Shown: piece after piece, positions 12,501-26,200 of the stretch
How positions within the stretch are numbered: position 1 is the first letter of the stretch
Layout of the letters: each line of letters opens with the position of its first letter
Assembly: GCA_935421135.1 (NCBI GenBank)
Contig: OW285188.1
Coordinates: forward strand, 10,892,733-10,956,732
DNA: 64,000 nt
DNA from: Bugulina stolonifera
Lineage: Eukaryota; Bryozoa; Gymnolaemata; Cheilostomatida; Bugulidae
Direction of reading: 5' to 3'
Notes under the pieces: generated by a model
The model's database searches: none
The model's input: only the letters and a program-made list of their open reading frames with translations
What the model was told of the DNA's origin: nothing
Translations under genes and position numbers: made by a program

Positions 12501-14515
12501 GGAAATTTCAGGCCTTTCAAAACTTATTCAGATTCACAGTCCAATGATTACCTATTGATCGGGGAAACAAATAGTAAAATAACTATTGATTCTATATACA
12601 GCAGAGAAAGCAGTGCATATGCAGCGAATGTACACATATATTAATATTTATTATATTACTCATTTAGTAGAGTAGAATTCACACAAACCTTTGATACACT
12701 CCAGATTCTACTTTTTCTGAATCAATGGTATTCATTAGTGCAACCACTCTTGTCTAAAGCATATCATCAGATATGTATGTAATAATCCATAAAAACGGTA
12801 AAGCTAACTACATGTACTCTACATATTGTTTACTCTGCAGTGTACTATATAGGCTAATACAAGTGTAGATACTTGCATTATAGGCTAGATACACCAAGTT
12901 CTATAATACCACATACTACCAACGTAAAAATACTATATACATATATAGTGTTAAGATATTTGGTCATTTTATTTCATATGTGATGTTATTTTATGCATGA
13001 GTTTTAAATTTTCCAATTGAGCAGTCGGGGATCCGATTTCACATTCATGAAGACAAAATACCCATCCTTCTTGTTACATATCGTATGGTACTATTGCATT
13101 ATAGCATCTAAAATTCACTATGCCTTTTTAGCAAAGTGAAATTATTTACCAGTATTCTTTGTCATGACTGCTATACTCACAGCATTATCTGGTCCAGTCC
13201 ACACCATTGTGATAGCATTGTAGGTAATGTTACTACTGGTAGAGAAAATGTGCTAAAAAGTAAAACAATTAATTCATTATGGCGAATGTAAAAATAAACC
13301 TAAGAGGGATGTTTCGGTAATGGCCTACTTCAAACTATTACATGCAAATTGTGATTCCAGCTTACACGATAAACCCACACATCGATAAATCTGTCTCATT
13401 TCAAAATAGATACTTGTTAGGCTCTTGTGATATTTTATATTGAGCCGACATGCACAATGTATGAATCTTCACATAGATGACAGCGTATGTCCTAGGCCGT
13501 CACACAACATCGAAGTTAAAGTGCCAGATTACCCCAGTAAAAGTAACTAGTGGCCTGACCAGCCTTCTTAATCATGTAAATGTAGGCTGTTAAACCTTTT
13601 TAGTAGTGTTCGAAGTGGAGAAAATGAGGTGGGTGCATGGTGCATGCAATCTTACAGATTGGTATTGTATAGCTATCCCTTTAATCTTATAATAGCTAAG
13701 AAAGTAGTAAATTACTAGAATGAAAGAAATTATGCTCTGGTGAGATTCGAACTCAAGACCTTATAAATGATGGATAAGCACTCTACCACTACACTATCAG
13801 GTTCACAGTGACTGTATGGGGGAAAACTAGCTATTCAAATGAGGGTAGGCCCTACACTAAAATTGAGGTAAGTACACACCATGTATTCCCATATAACCAC
13901 ACTTCGAACACTGTTTTTTAGGCATTTCACTGTTGAATATGGAATTGGTTTTGATGCCGATAAACATGTGATCTGCATACTGGTAGTAAAAGTAAAATTA
14001 AAATAATGTCTGGAAATGTGCAACTGTTTCAATTACCCATTTAAAGATAGAACGACAATTCATTTCATTCATATAAATATCATTATGTTACCATTATGAT
14101 GTTATGATTATCTACTACTTGTTCCACTGATAAAATTAAATACTAATAATCTTTATAATGTAATCATAAAATTAGAAAAATGCACCTGCAAGTGAAGCAG
14201 GCCTACAAAACCCAATGGACAACAATAATAGTAAAAATTGAGCAAACCTACTGTCTTAGATGCTGTTGTTAAATCTTTAGGTAGACTAGTTGCTTGTTCT
14301 TTCGGAAGGCATGTTAGTTGACTGCTATCAGCGCTATCTGATCTTTTGCTAATTCTGTGAGCACTTTGTCTTGCATTTGTATTCAATGCTGCGTCATAAT
14401 AAAACGTTGCAGACAACTCGCAGTGAATTATATTTAGCGTTAGAAGTAGAAATAGATAGGAATAAAATCTGGTTTGTAAAAAAGAAGGAATCTTTGCTAA
14501 AAGTGTCATTTTCAT
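3551..14515 (-). CDS. SORT1-like: Sortilin-like VPS10-domain sorting receptor
   Basis: Type I receptor that sorts ligands between Golgi and endosomes. Exons in coding order: 14515-14252, 13252-13181, 12753-12689, 12482-12392, 11750-11586, 10608-10452, 10094-9928, 9463-9322, 9174-8972, 8507-8381, 8040-7931, 6337-6160, 5847-5680, 5273-5186, 4763-4689, 4258-4142, 4035-3891, 3667-3551. Phases close and give 816 residues (vertebrate sortilin about 830). Residues 1-32 are a hydrophobic signal; RISKR at 54-58 is a furin-type propeptide site. Six Asp-boxes of the beta-propeller are visible, including SRDSGKKW, SKDHGKTF, SRDRGATW, SGDGGYTW and SVDEGECW. The Cys-rich 10CC region follows (CYLG, CACS, CDYGF, FCKD, YRKIPGDKC). 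The last exon encodes one hydrophobic segment and then only a few residues before the stop, so the usual cytosolic sorting tail is absent in this model. The last acceptor is the weakest call. Head to head with BMS1. Confidence 0.9.
4355..4566 (+). repeat. tRNA-derived SINE (family A, copy 1)
   Basis: Pol III promoter-like head: an A-box GGTAGCTCAGGTGGTAGAGC near 4373 and a B-box-like CTCAAACCCCAGC near 4397. The body shares the block CCTTCAGCAAGC-TTCCACCCTAAAT with a second copy near 25830. A 19-bp unit (ATAGGCTAGGGGCACCTGG) is repeated three times at the distal end (about 4508-4566). It lies in a sortilin intron. Confidence 0.65.
4899..5073 (+). repeat. 29-bp minisatellite, six copies
   Basis: Tandem units built on GGGTCTCCATGGTTCAC followed by a variable 12-bp spacer. 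It sits in a sortilin intron. There is no unique spacer pattern like that of a CRISPR. Confidence 0.85.
6793..7339. mobile_element. 547-bp MITE with long GCGAATTCGC-rich inverted ends, TA target
   Basis: The left end GGCCACACTGACGCGA and its reverse complement at the right end are perfect TIRs. The similarity continues inward through blocks of GCGAAT, TTGGCCAAA and GGCGAATTCGC for about 65 bp with small indels. Flanks read ...CTAG on the left and TAAG on the right, consistent with a TA duplication, so a Tc1/mariner-like origin is inferred. No transposase frame is present. Inserted in a sortilin intron. Confidence 0.8.
7577..7733. repeat. Insertion flanked by a 13-bp direct repeat
   Basis: GGTACTGTGACTA occurs at 7577-7589 and again at 7721-7733. 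The roughly 130 bp between contain two G-rich tracts (GGGTGGGGGTG, GGGTGGGGT) and two CAGGGAGA copies. Target duplications of this length are typical of non-LTR/SINE insertion, but no poly(A) tail or promoter box is evident. A chance duplication is possible. Confidence 0.35.
10378..10427. repeat. 50-bp near-perfect palindrome
   Basis: Two 25-bp arms with no spacer (GTGTGGTTGTATTTTTCAAT outward from centre GTATAC) with one mismatched pair. It lies just downstream of a sortilin exon on the sense strand of that gene. Confidence 0.8.
11020..11063. repeat. 44-bp imperfect hairpin
   Basis: The arms AGCCCACAT...AGTTTACT and AGTAAACT...ATGTGGGCT pair around a TGCC loop. It lies in a sortilin intron next to a hAT-like MITE. 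Confidence 0.6.
11170..11449. mobile_element. hAT-like MITE (CAGGGCTGTAACAACCA ends)
   Basis: A 280-bp element bounded by CAGGGCTGTAACAACCA and its exact reverse complement. The flanking octamers AATACACA and TATACACA agree at 7 of 8 positions, as expected of an aged 8-bp hAT target duplication. The subterminal parts are G/C-rich (GAGGGGGCAAAAAGCC; TGCCCCCC). It has no coding capacity. Located in a sortilin intron. Confidence 0.8.
13737..13808 (-). repeat. tRNA-like (SINE head or tRNA pseudogene)
   Basis: On the minus strand an A-box (TAGTGTAGTGGTAGAGTGC) is followed about 30 nt later by a good B-box (GAGTTCGAATCTC). The acceptor arms do not pair and the anticodon loop lacks the invariant T before the anticodon, so it is not an intact tRNA gene. 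It lies in sortilin intron 1. Confidence 0.5.
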
Positions 14516-15439
14516 GGCGTGGTGCCAGAAAGAAAATCAACTGTCAAATGAATTTTATCAACAACTTTGTTGTGAGCACGACAAACCAGTCGCTAAAATC
14601 ACGGAGGTACAGAGCGATATCTTCTACCATGCCTTTCATTAAGTGTACAAAACGGAACGTAAGAAAGTGGGGTGCGCTAATACAACTAAGGCCGTGATAA
14701 CGACCTTTATAACGATTCAATTGCCATGCAGTATTTTCGACTTCCGACAATAAAATGTGCAACGAACAAGATTAAGATTTGCCTTGACCAAATCGTTTTA
14801 TTGTTTCTAAAGTCTTTTGTTCTTAATCTTTCATGTCATGGATGTGTGTTATGTTTTCTACGAGTGAAAAATAGTCTGAGATGGTGGTACTTTATGTTTT
14901 TTTACTATTATTATAATTAATATACATGTATTGCTTACTAGTACTAGTTACTTACTATTCTTATTCTATTCCTACTATCCACTAGGTGACCAGTCAACTA
15001 CTAACAGTAACTTAACTAACGCTACTCAAATGACTAAAGGCTAAGCAGTTTCAAACTATATTTTCATGTTATTTGTAAATCTACTAAACTTAAATAGGCT
15101 TTATTTATGTAATTGCTAATACAATAAGTTCAAAACTTAAACTTAAACTAAAACTATAACTTACTAGTCTATTTAATTTTGCTGTAATTTTAAAATCGAA
15201 AATGAAATAACCCTGTAAAACATTTATCTAGCCAAAATAGTTATAATATTATAAATATAATGAATATATATCCAATATTCTTCTAATCTTTCTATTGCAA
15301 TCGAATCTGTCCCAACTTTTAGGGGGTACTTCAAATTTCGATTATCAGTATTACTACTGAGCACTAGACACCATACACTAACATACCATACACTCATCGG
15401 GACACCACGGGATTCCAGACCAATCTGAGCTCTCTTAGA
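14516..15439. other. Upstream region of the sortilin-like gene
   Basis: AT-rich DNA just upstream of the sortilin start codon, which probably holds its promoter and 5' UTR. No further exon was recognised on either strand. Confidence 0.3.
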
Positions 15440-15960
15440 ATATGGGCTGAGCAATGGGGCAACTTTTCAACATTAGTAGGAGCAAAATTGTGGCACTAAA
15501 CACAAAGAGCGAAGTCCTGCAGTACACAATGAATAGCAATATACCAGAACATGTCTCCATCATCAGGTATCTTGGAGACTTCCTGCAAGATAACCTAAAG
15601 TTTGATGAGCACATACAAACCAAGGCAAAAGGCAAAATTTACAGCATATAAGTCCCTATGTCTCCCTCATCTGGATTATGCTCCTGCGGCATGGGACCCA
15701 AGCATAAAGAAGGACATTGAAGTGATTGAAAATGCACAGGACAGTACAACTAGATTCATCGCTAACATCAAGGAAAGGGACCCGATGAAGTTGAGCATAG
15801 TCTCAGTCTTGTGCCTTTGTCAGAGAGGCGGAGAAAGAGCAGAGTTGATCTCTTGATGGCTATCATTTCAAATGAAAGCTCTCACCCTGCCCTGAGTTCA
15901 TCTTATGATGAGCTCATCACAACAAAACTGCCAGATGCAAACCAGATCCCAAAGTAAAGG
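15440..15960 (+). pseudogene. Non-LTR retrotransposon reverse transcriptase fragment, decayed
   Basis: Three adjoining reading frames give the thumb/C-terminal part of a LINE (jockey/CR1-type) reverse transcriptase. The first has a pattern like IIRYLGDFLQDNLKFDEHI; after a frame change near 15630, LPHLDYAPAAWDPSIKKDIE and AQDSTTRFI; after another near 15815, a basic RRRKSRVDLLMAII stretch. The order and spacing match the C-terminus of such proteins (YLGV..., PHLEYA..WDP, QRRAARF). The palm domain with the YxDD motif is missing. At least two frameshifts and the 5' truncation mark it as dead. It lies in the divergent spacer between sortilin and BMS1. Confidence 0.8.
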
Positions 15961-17293
15961 ACAAACGAGATTCTTAAGAGCAAAGAGCAATTTATAACAC
16001 CAAAGTTTTTAACCTTGAACTATTCATGATTTAAAACTTGGACAACTATGATGCATGACGAAACATTCTTACTCTCTCCAAATGGCAGTTCATGAGAGCC
16101 TGCACTGCCAGACTATGTAATGACCCCCTGGTCCATACCCATCGAATACTGACTAAGCCATGCACCACTCTTGCCACATATGAAGCATACCTCTTCTACC
16201 ACCCTAGGCGGTCTATTAGCCTATGACAACAATGTCGACATATAACTACATTGTATATCATATCTCTAAGGAAATTGGTGAAGAAAATATGCTTACACAG
16301 GCTTTTACCATTTTTAACATTCCATAGCATCACAAGAAAACATAACTTATATTTTCAATCAGTCAGTGAAGCTAGCACACCACTCGGGCTATTCCAATTT
16401 GAAATATGATGCAGCATTATACTTTTTTGTTCAAAAGAAAACACTTGAAGGGCTTTCAGACTGCAGCTTATGGCAACTACTACCGATGAGCGACCTACGC
16501 TAATCACAAGTATATTATATAGTAGTATGCTCCAGTGAGCGACAAGGGTCAACGAGTTCAACAAGCTCAAATTTAAACCCTATTGCAAACTGACACGTCA
16601 ATTATATTAGAGTAAAAGTTATCCATGTTGTGGTTAGCGACCGTTGTTGAGCGACAGCTGCAATGTGAAAGCAACATTAGTCCTCTCTAATCTAAGAAAT
16701 TCTAAATACATTTTATATAATTCTAAAAATTGGCAGCATTATCTCCTTATTGATGCCGCAAATATTTTTGGCATTTGGAAGTGATACAAGATATATTGGA
16801 GGAAATTTAGCACTTTGCTTGCTAGAGGATTGCTCAAAAACTGAGTTTTGAAAAGCTGGTAATATTAACTTTCACAGTCGAGGGGAATAATACACCAGTT
16901 CAATAATTTTGTGATGTAAATGACAATAATTTTTTCCTTCTGCCACTTATTCTTGCAAAGTATTTAGTAGGAAAACATTCCACACAACTCCCTTTTTAAT
17001 TTACATCCTTGTGATGATTTTATTGTAGGATCATAGTGGAGGTGTGATAGAAAGATCTTAGTAATAATTGATGGAATTAAAGACTAGCTTCTAGTCAGCT
17101 GATTTTGGTGTTTTCTACTTTTTTTTTATTTGTTAAGTTTATCCTAAAATATAGTTTTATATTTCCTATATCCTATATTGTGTCTGTAGTAATAGCCATC
17201 TTACTCAGGCTGTTGATTATATTGTAATAATTATTCTAATGGGTTGGTATTTCTATATCCTCAATTGTAGTTGAAAACTCCATATAATCGGTA
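15961..17293. other. Spacer upstream of BMS1
   Basis: No gene recognised. The last few hundred bases before 17294 should contain the BMS1 promoter and 5' UTR; a T-rich tract lies at 17100-17145. Confidence 0.35.
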
Positions 17294-20200
17294 ATGGAAG
17301 AGGAAAAAGCACACAAACCACACAGATCCCGTACTAGTGGGCGTAAAGCTGAGAAGAAGGCAAAGAAAAATGAAGCCACCCGGGCTGTTAGTCAGGCTGG
17401 TATGACTGAAAAGCAACGTAACCCAAAAGCTTTTGCTGTCCAAAATGTCACAAAATTGAAGAAAAGAGTGAGGAGGTTAGCAAATTAAGTTTGTTATAAA
17501 AAAAATTTATAACCATGTCTACGGATTCAGCTATTTCTCCAAGTGCGTTGGGTTACAACCTTTTTTGTTAACAAATTGTAGGACTCTAGACATCAAAGAG
17601 AAGAAGGTCCATGACCCTGTGGTGGACCGTACACCTCTGGAACCTCCACCAATCATTGTAGCAGTTGTTGGTCCTCCAAAAGTTGGCAAAACAACTCTGC
17701 TGAGGGGTCTGGTAAAAAACTATACTTCACAAAAACTGACAAACATATTGGGTCCAGTAACGGTAGTCTCAGGTATGTTATTGTGGTTGTATTTCATTCA
17801 GATAGTAATTTAATTTTTTTATCTACTTGATTCAACTCGCCTTTTTGTCAAATTCTTAACATTCAACTTTCAGGGTTTCACCTCAGTTGCCATATACTCC
17901 CATTCAGATGGTCGTTGCTCCCAGATACATCATTCTGTACTTGCTGGTAGACTTGAAGGAATTTCACTGTGCTAGCTGCCAAACTTGCAAATCATTTTGA
18001 AGAGAGAAAATATACAGAGTTTGTATTGTATTTAAGTGATTAACTCAAAAAGCGTTTTTTGAAACCTACAACTAGTAATACAGCACAGTGAAGTAGCTGC
18101 ATTTATTTTGTAGGCAAGAAAAGACGACTTACTTTCATAGAGTGTAATAATGACATGAACTCAATGATAGATATTGCCAAGGTGGCAGATCTGGTGCTAC
18201 TTCTGATTGACGCAAGCTTTGGCATGGAAATGGAGACATTTGAATTTCTAAATATCTGTCAAGTTCATGGATTTCCCCGAATTATGGGAGTTCTGACACA
18301 TCTAGACTATTTCAAGGATAATAAAAGACTGAAAACGGTCAGGAAAACTCTTAAACACAGATTTTGGACTGAGATTTATCAAGGAGCTAAGCTGTTTTAC
18401 CTTAGTGGTATGATTCATGGAGAATATCTGAAGAATGAAGTACACAATCTTGCTAGATTTATATCTGTGATGAAGTTTCGGCCTTTGACCTGGAGAAACT
18501 CACATCCGTATGTCCTTGCTGACAGGTATTAATATTATTCTTTCATCTTGAACGTTTCTCCCTTTCTCTTAATTTTGTAATGAATAAATTCATTCAAACC
18601 TGCAGACCTCGACACATTTCATGAACAAATTGTTGATTTGCTCTATGTAGAATGGAAGATATGACAGATCCAGAGAAGCTGCGGATGGACCCTAAAGCCA
18701 ACAGAAATGTCTGCTTCTATGGGTGGATGAGAGGGGTACCTCTAAAGAATAAGAGCACAGTTCATATTCCAGGTATGTGTTATAATGTGTCACGCTTGGG
18801 TCTCACTATACAGTATACCTAGTGACCGCCTGGCTAAAGGAAACACCCAGCTGCGGCCTATACTAGTTGCAACGTTCTTGGATCTTGCAATATGTTGTAA
18901 TTCGTGCTAGTTGAGATTGAGATTTTTGTACTTACAAAGAAGTCTATTAAACCTGAGCGTATATCTTACGCCAAACCCCCATGTTACTCGACACACTCAC
19001 AAGTCATGGGAAACGCATAGGCCTACATTTAGTGTAGCACTTTTCCATGTCAGGTTCATCATGTAGTGAGTTGAAAACTAGATATTTTAAAATATTTCAA
19101 ACGTCATCGTGGTGGATAATACTTATTGTGTGTCAAGAGTTGTACTTCCTTGGCTTTGGTGTGTTGTAAGGGATGACCACTCTTCACCAGTAGCTATCTT
19201 TGAATGTACATTCCTAGTAGAGATGGTGATACGTGTATAACAAAACATGATAATATGGTCTCCATAGTTGAACTGACAATATTTCGTGGTGATGGTGTTG
19301 TAACAACACACTATGCAGTTAAACTGATTGCAATATTATGCATATAATGTATATTGGAGCAGCTGTTGTCATCTTTTACTATAGTATAGAATGGTAACTG
19401 TTGAGACAGGTTCTGTACATGTACATGAGATTCAATTCATGATATGAATTGAATCTCATGATGTTATCATGTTTGCCCTGCTCGGACTTCCCATGGAATT
19501 TATGTATTTACATGCAGGTTGTGGTGACTACTTAGTGTCAGACGTCTCTCACATACCAGACCCCTGCCCTCTCCCTGACCTAAATAAGAGACGCAGTCTC
19601 AATGATCTCGAGCGCAAGCTATACGCCCCTCTCTCTGGTGTAGGAGGTATCGTCTATGATAAGGATGCTGTCTATATTGACCTTGGAAATACGCAGCAGA
19701 AGAAGGAAACAGAGGTAGACCTTGATGTGGTGTGCTGTTTTATTACCATTTCAGTTGATTTCTATAATGCTATTGCTGTCTCAATAGCTGTTCCAGAGGT
19801 TGAGATTGGAGACTGTATGACAGATTTACAGTAGGCTTATTATATTATATGCTATACCGTATATGTGTATTATACGGATTGACTCCTGTCTGTTAGGGAG
19901 AGGAACTGGATGAGGAAAAAGGGGAAGACCTAAAAGCAGCTATGGTCGGCTCTCAGAAGACATTACAGGACAAGATGGTGGAAAGCAGTCTCTCTGTGTT
20001 CTCCGATAGTCAGGCTATTACTTCCCAACAGTTTACTGAAGCTAAGTAAGCATGTAACTGTAGAAATTAGTTATTCTCTAGAGTAGACCATGTCTAGTGG
20101 GCATAACCTATTTGCTTTGTATTACACACTGTATAGAGAGAGTAAATACCTTGGTATTTAAGGTTGATCATGTTGAGGTCAAGTCTTATTGGGAATATGA

Positions 20201-23200
20201 ATTGCTTTACATTAACACATTGTCATGGATTTCTAGTACAATAAACACACCAGCATATGAGACCGTAGTCAATGGTAATCGAACCCGAAGACGGGCTGTG
20301 TTCGATACCAGCCTCAATGTAGACGGTGACGATGAGAGCTCTAATGACAGTGATGAGGATATGGAAGGTGGTGAGATTGAAACTGTTGCTACTTCATCTG
20401 CAGGAGCGAGTCAGTCTTGGCAACAACAGGTAACTCTTGCAACACTAACTTCTATCGGGCTATATATACCAGGGATTAATCAGACAACAGTAGTGCTGTT
20501 ATATACATGTATTTATATTTTATTCAGTGGGTTGCCTATATAATACCCTGTGTGTTCTCTTTAGGAGGAGGAAGAATTGTCGTTTGATGACGACTCCGAT
20601 GAGGAGGCAGAAGAGGAAGAAGATGCTCCATCTGTAGACGAGGAAGATGCTGATGATGTAATGGAGTCAGGTATGAGATTGCTGCCAAGTCTGTTATATG
20701 TTTGGTTAACACCGCTAGTGATGCCATGCATGTGGAGAGATGTGATGAATAACGATTTATATAGTCAAGAAATTACTTTGTTTTGCATTTCTTTGCATTG
20801 GATGAGATAGGTATCGTATTGTTATTGGCTATTGCATGCAGTTCGTCAGGTATTTTCAGTGTAACCATATTATGTTCTGCTTTGTAGGGCATTTGAGATG
20901 GAAAGAGAATCTGGTAGCAAAAGCTTCTCAAGCTTTCTTGGACCGTCAGCGTTCAACACCCAATCTCAGAAAACTGGTCTATGAAATAGGTAGGCCGACT
21001 AGACAACTACATGCATGTATGTCGGTAAATGCAGAGATACACAGTAGGATATTTTACCACACCTCTATGCATGACTATGCATTCCAACCAGTATTGTTCA
21101 AATTTCTTTGAAATGTTTTACCAGAGAATGGTGAACACTGTAGTACATATGCATACACATGTAGATCAGCAGTTGTCTCCAGATTACAGTCATGGTGAGC
21201 AGTTCCTCGCACTGTATATGCGTTGTTTGCATAATGTAGATACACAGACCAAGGAGAAGGATGAATCCAATGGTGTGGATGAAGTGGGTGGTATGTTCAA
21301 AGTCGTCTCAAGGTCACACAAGAGTGCTATAGACGATAATGACTGTACGCGGTTGTTGCTGACTACAATGCGTGATTGGTTAGGGGATGAGGTAAGACAG
21401 ACAGTGCTGTTGTAGATTACTTGGTAGCTAGTAACATGTGATAATGAAACTTAGGAGCTTGAACATTTATGGGAACGTCCAGACGTGTCAATCGTATATA
21501 TTCGGTAATTTATTAAAACTGTGCCACTATTTGGGAACGATTGCTCAACTGTTTTCAGTGATTTGTTTGAGCTCTTTGTTTAGCTATTACGACATTCACT
21601 AACAATAATAACAATCGTGAACCTGTCTCTGACCTGTCATCATGTGAATAGTTTTCAACCGGAAAAAATTTTGAAAACTGTAGTTTGCATTTATGTCGAA
21701 GCTTTATTCTGAAATAAAAATTGCCCTGTGTTTGATAGCCTTCACCTTTAAAAATTATGTTATCTAGAATATTTAAAGAGTGCATAACTCCTAATTATTA
21801 AACACTAGACTAAGCCTATATTATAGGTGACACTGAGTGGTCAATATATATATTTGTAATAATTTAATGTTGCTCGATCATTGAATCCCCAAAGTGTGTA
21901 TTATTCTACTACTATGAATCTGGAGAAATAAACTTTACATTGTTCCATCTCCCATGTGTTTTACTAAGATAAATTATACATTTATGATTGTGTCCATGCA
22001 GATGAAGTCGCTAATCAAAGACTGCTTTGTCACTGGTGAGTGGGAGAACTCGAAGGATGCTCAGAAACTTCTGGATGAAGACGGTTGGTATTATCTGTGT
22101 CCGTTGTATCATATCGCAGCGTGTGCAAGTCAGTATGTTGTAGTAGATGCATGTGTAAACACATCTTATACGTAGTATAAGCACATTGCAGTAGATACTT
22201 GTGTGAATACAACTTATAAAAGGCAGCACGTTGTAGTAGATACTTGTGTAAACACATCTTCCAAGCACTAACTTGACCTGCAATGTAGATAATATCAAAC
22301 TTGCCATCTTCACATAGCAATAGGTTGTATCAGGTATCCTAAATTTCATTGTAGTTGTTCTTCACCGAATAAGATAGTATACTGGTATATAATATATAGC
22401 CTTTTGTCTGCACACTATATATATTGTATTATTCATATGGGTTCAATTATATTATTTGTGTTTCAGATGAACTGTATGGAGACTTTGAGGACCTGGAGAA
22501 GGAAGAACCAGATGTGGAGGAAGATGAGGAGGAACCCAAGTCTGGTGATGAGGAAGATGAAGACATGCCGGCCGATGGTAACTCAATCTACTCTCTGCTT
22601 ATGACTTACTCTACTATATGCTTATGACTTACTCTTTTGTCTTAGTGTGACTTACTTTGATGATAGATAGTAGTACTAGAAGTATTTGTTGATTTTTTTT
22701 CTCCTAATATTTTGATAACAGACCTATTACCCTTTTGACGATAATAACAGGGCTGTTATCGAGATATTAGGAGAATGACCATCAAAATGTTGCGGCTAGT
22801 GCTACTTTATCATTAAACTATTCACCCAAACTATCTTCTTCAAACTTACTCTGATAGTTTATGGATGGTATGGTTCAGGTAATCAGCAGAAGAGTAAGAA
22901 GCTGACCAAGGAAGACAGGAAAAAGAAGATTGAGGAAAAGAGGTTAGCGAAGAAACAGAGAATAAAGGAGATGTTCAACTCTGAGTATGACAAGGCGACT
23001 AAAGGGGACGGTGCAGAGAGCCTCTTTGATGCCCGGAAAGCTGAATTAGATCTTCAGGCTAAGGTGTGTTTTGAGTATGTTGACTATTCACGTACTCCAA
23101 TATCTAAATACATGACTGTCCAGTGTCTAGTACATCACGGTATCCAGTACATTATAGTGTCCAGTACATTGTAGTGTCTTGCACATGATAGCTATTTATA

Positions 23201-26200
23201 CCCATATTCCTTTTCTCTGCAGATAGTAATTGTTTCTTTCTGCAAACCTTTAGTTTATAATATAAGGTTTGGTATACCATGTCTTCACTCTATGCCTATA
23301 TACTTGTAGTAGCGTTGCTATGTGAGTATGCTGATGATTGTTATTGCTATTTCTCTATGTTTTAGATTTGTGCTCTGTTATAACAACAGGGTTCTATTTC
23401 TGTAGCGTTTCTTTCACACATGCATATTACTGTATGTCTTAGCTGTACTATATTTCATGGTACTGATGCTACATCCTAGTTGATAAAACTCGTCTATCAG
23501 GGTAATATTATCAAACATTGTAGTATGTGTCATTTTACTTTGTGTTATAGCTGAATAAATCGGAATTTGATGGTATGGATGAAGGACTACGGGTGTTATA
23601 TGAAGGGTACAGAGCAGGTCTATACGTTAGAATAGAGATACGGGACATACCTTGCGAATTTGTTGAGCATTTTGATCCTTCTGTGCCCATAATACTTGGC
23701 GGAATGACAAGCTCGGAGTCTGTAATTGGCTGCCTGCAAGTAAGTCGAAACATCCAAACCTTTCCCAAATAACATTGGTGTATTTTTGTTCATTCAATGT
23801 TTCAGATAACCCAAGTCACCAGTAAGGGCTGGTAACTGGTGATTTATGTGAGTATTGAAAACAGTCTCTAATATTCATGTTAGCAGCATTTAGCCTGCAA
23901 GAGTTGTGTTCTCTTACTCACTCTGATATAAAGGTGCACCATTATAAATTCATTGTACATCAGTAAATGGTTACTTTTACGAGCTTTTGAATTTTCGTGG
24001 CTTTTTGTTGCAGGCAGCAACTAGCTTCAGCATTACCATTTTAGGCCCTAGTTTCAAAAGCTATGGTAGGCCCGGTTCTTTCCTGCAGGCATATACAATA
24101 GTTGCGGAATAATTATATAGTAGAAAACACTAACTCGTACAGATTTCTACAGTATTGAAATGAACTCCAGGCACATGCGGTGTACATGTACAATATGGCT
24201 GGCGTGTTTCAATAGTACATGTGGCATCAAAGCACTGTCATAACTACTTTAAACTATCACTCTGTTTTTACAGAGTGTACTTGTATATTCTTTTCTTTTT
24301 GAAGCGAATATTACTTTTTTCTCATTTGCTCAATTGACTGGTCTTTGATATATACAGGTACAAGTAATGCAGAACTTACACTTGTGTTGTAGTTGTCTGC
24401 TCTTATGTCATATTATATACATTGAGTGTTCCCGCTGTTGCTGCAGGCCAGATTCAAGAAGCACAGGTGGTACAATAAGATCCTCAAGACAAAAGATCCA
24501 GTTATATTTAGCCTGGGGTGGAGGAGGTTCCAGTCCATACCACTCTACACTATACAAGACCACAATGGCAGACATAGACATCTGAAATACACACCAGAAC
24601 ACATGCACTGTCATGCTATATTCTGGGGTATGCTATACTCATCATAGTAACATCCACACTTGTCTTACCTGCAGTGTGTAATACCCTATGTACTGAATAT
24701 TCTGTGCTCCGTTATCACAACAACAGTACAAAATTGATGTCAGAAGAGTTTCTCAAGCAGCAATCCGGTTCCATACGATTCTGTAAAATAATGCATCCGG
24801 AAAGATCATTTTTTTGCAGCATGATTTTCAAAGGAATTTTGGGAAATGATATAATAATTGTTTCGCCATAGCGCGTCACGTGTTTAAGCTAGACTGAAGA
24901 AAATACAATGTAAATGAGAGAAGACGCATCCATAGTTTGTACAGTCTGTTGGATGATCGTGGTCTTTTGATATTATATTGAAGCACCACGTCTTCTATAT
25001 AAATATATGGCTAATATAACAATGTATGTGATTGCATTACTCGCAGGACCCTCCACACCACAGAACACAGGTTTACTCTGTCTACAGAGTTATTCAGCTG
25101 ACCAGAAGGGGTTCAGGGTGTGTGCTACTGGGGTCATACTGGCTCTTGATAAATCTATGGCCGTTATGAAAAAACTCAAACTCATCGGATATCCGACAAA
25201 AGTTCACAAGAAAACTGCATTTATTAAGGTGAGTGTCGTCTATGGTATTTTGTTTACAAGTGCAAGTTGTTAAATTTACTAGCGTGTTCATGTTAACTTT
25301 TGCAAGTTTTATAAGAGAAACCTTAGATTGTGACACATTGTATTCCCTTCTTCTCCAATAGGATATGTTCAGTAGTCAGCTAGAGGTTGCCAAGTTTGAA
25401 GGGGCAAAGATTAAAACTGTCAGCGGAATTAGAGGCCAAGTAAAGAAGGCTCTCCGAACACCAGTGGGCGCTTTCAGGGCCACATTTGAGGATACCATAC
25501 TAATGAGTGGTAGGTTCCTGTTCTATCTACATTGTATATGGCTATACGTGTGTTACAGAGTGTTGCATATAATACATGCATATATTGAATTCTATGCGTT
25601 CTATGTACATGGGCATTACATGTATTTATGTTCTTTGGGAAAGAATGACGGAGTTTCATTGACCGATAACGTTATTAGGAGTAATGATGTTAGTGGTGTA
25701 TGTTGGTGTTAGTAAATATTGTCCCGTAGTAAACTGCAGTAAGTGTATCCCTAAGCACAGTTGGTGGCAAAGATGCACACAAATCGAGAGGTTGTGAGTT
25801 CAAACCCCAGCTGTGTCATTTCTGATTAAAGGCCTTCAGCAAGCTTTCCACCCTAAATATTGCTGCGCCTGTTTGGATCAGGGCCTATAAATAATACAGG
25901 AGGTCCCATGTAGTGTCTACGCACGTTAAAGACCTGATTCAAAAAGAGAAGCCATATTCTGGCAGGGTATATGACCATATTGGGGTAGCAGGATGATGGA
26001 GTGGTCACTGACCATGCACTCTTGTTGTGGAAGGTGGGCTCTTCCACTCAGAGCCCAGCTCCTGTCGCTCATACTTATGAGGTTCATTAAATAGGATGGC
26101 CAAGTGGCTTGGCAGTAACCATATAAAAAAATGTGCTGAAATGGTGATGTATTTTAATTTGGTATGAAAAAATCCATTTCAAAAGATAACATGATGGCAC

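Noticed and set aside
13737..13808. Functional tRNA gene
   Set aside because: A- and B-boxes are present but the acceptor stem does not pair and the anticodon loop is abnormal.
14371..14697. 108-residue plus-strand frame over the sortilin start
   Set aside because: Antisense shadow of the signal-peptide exon.
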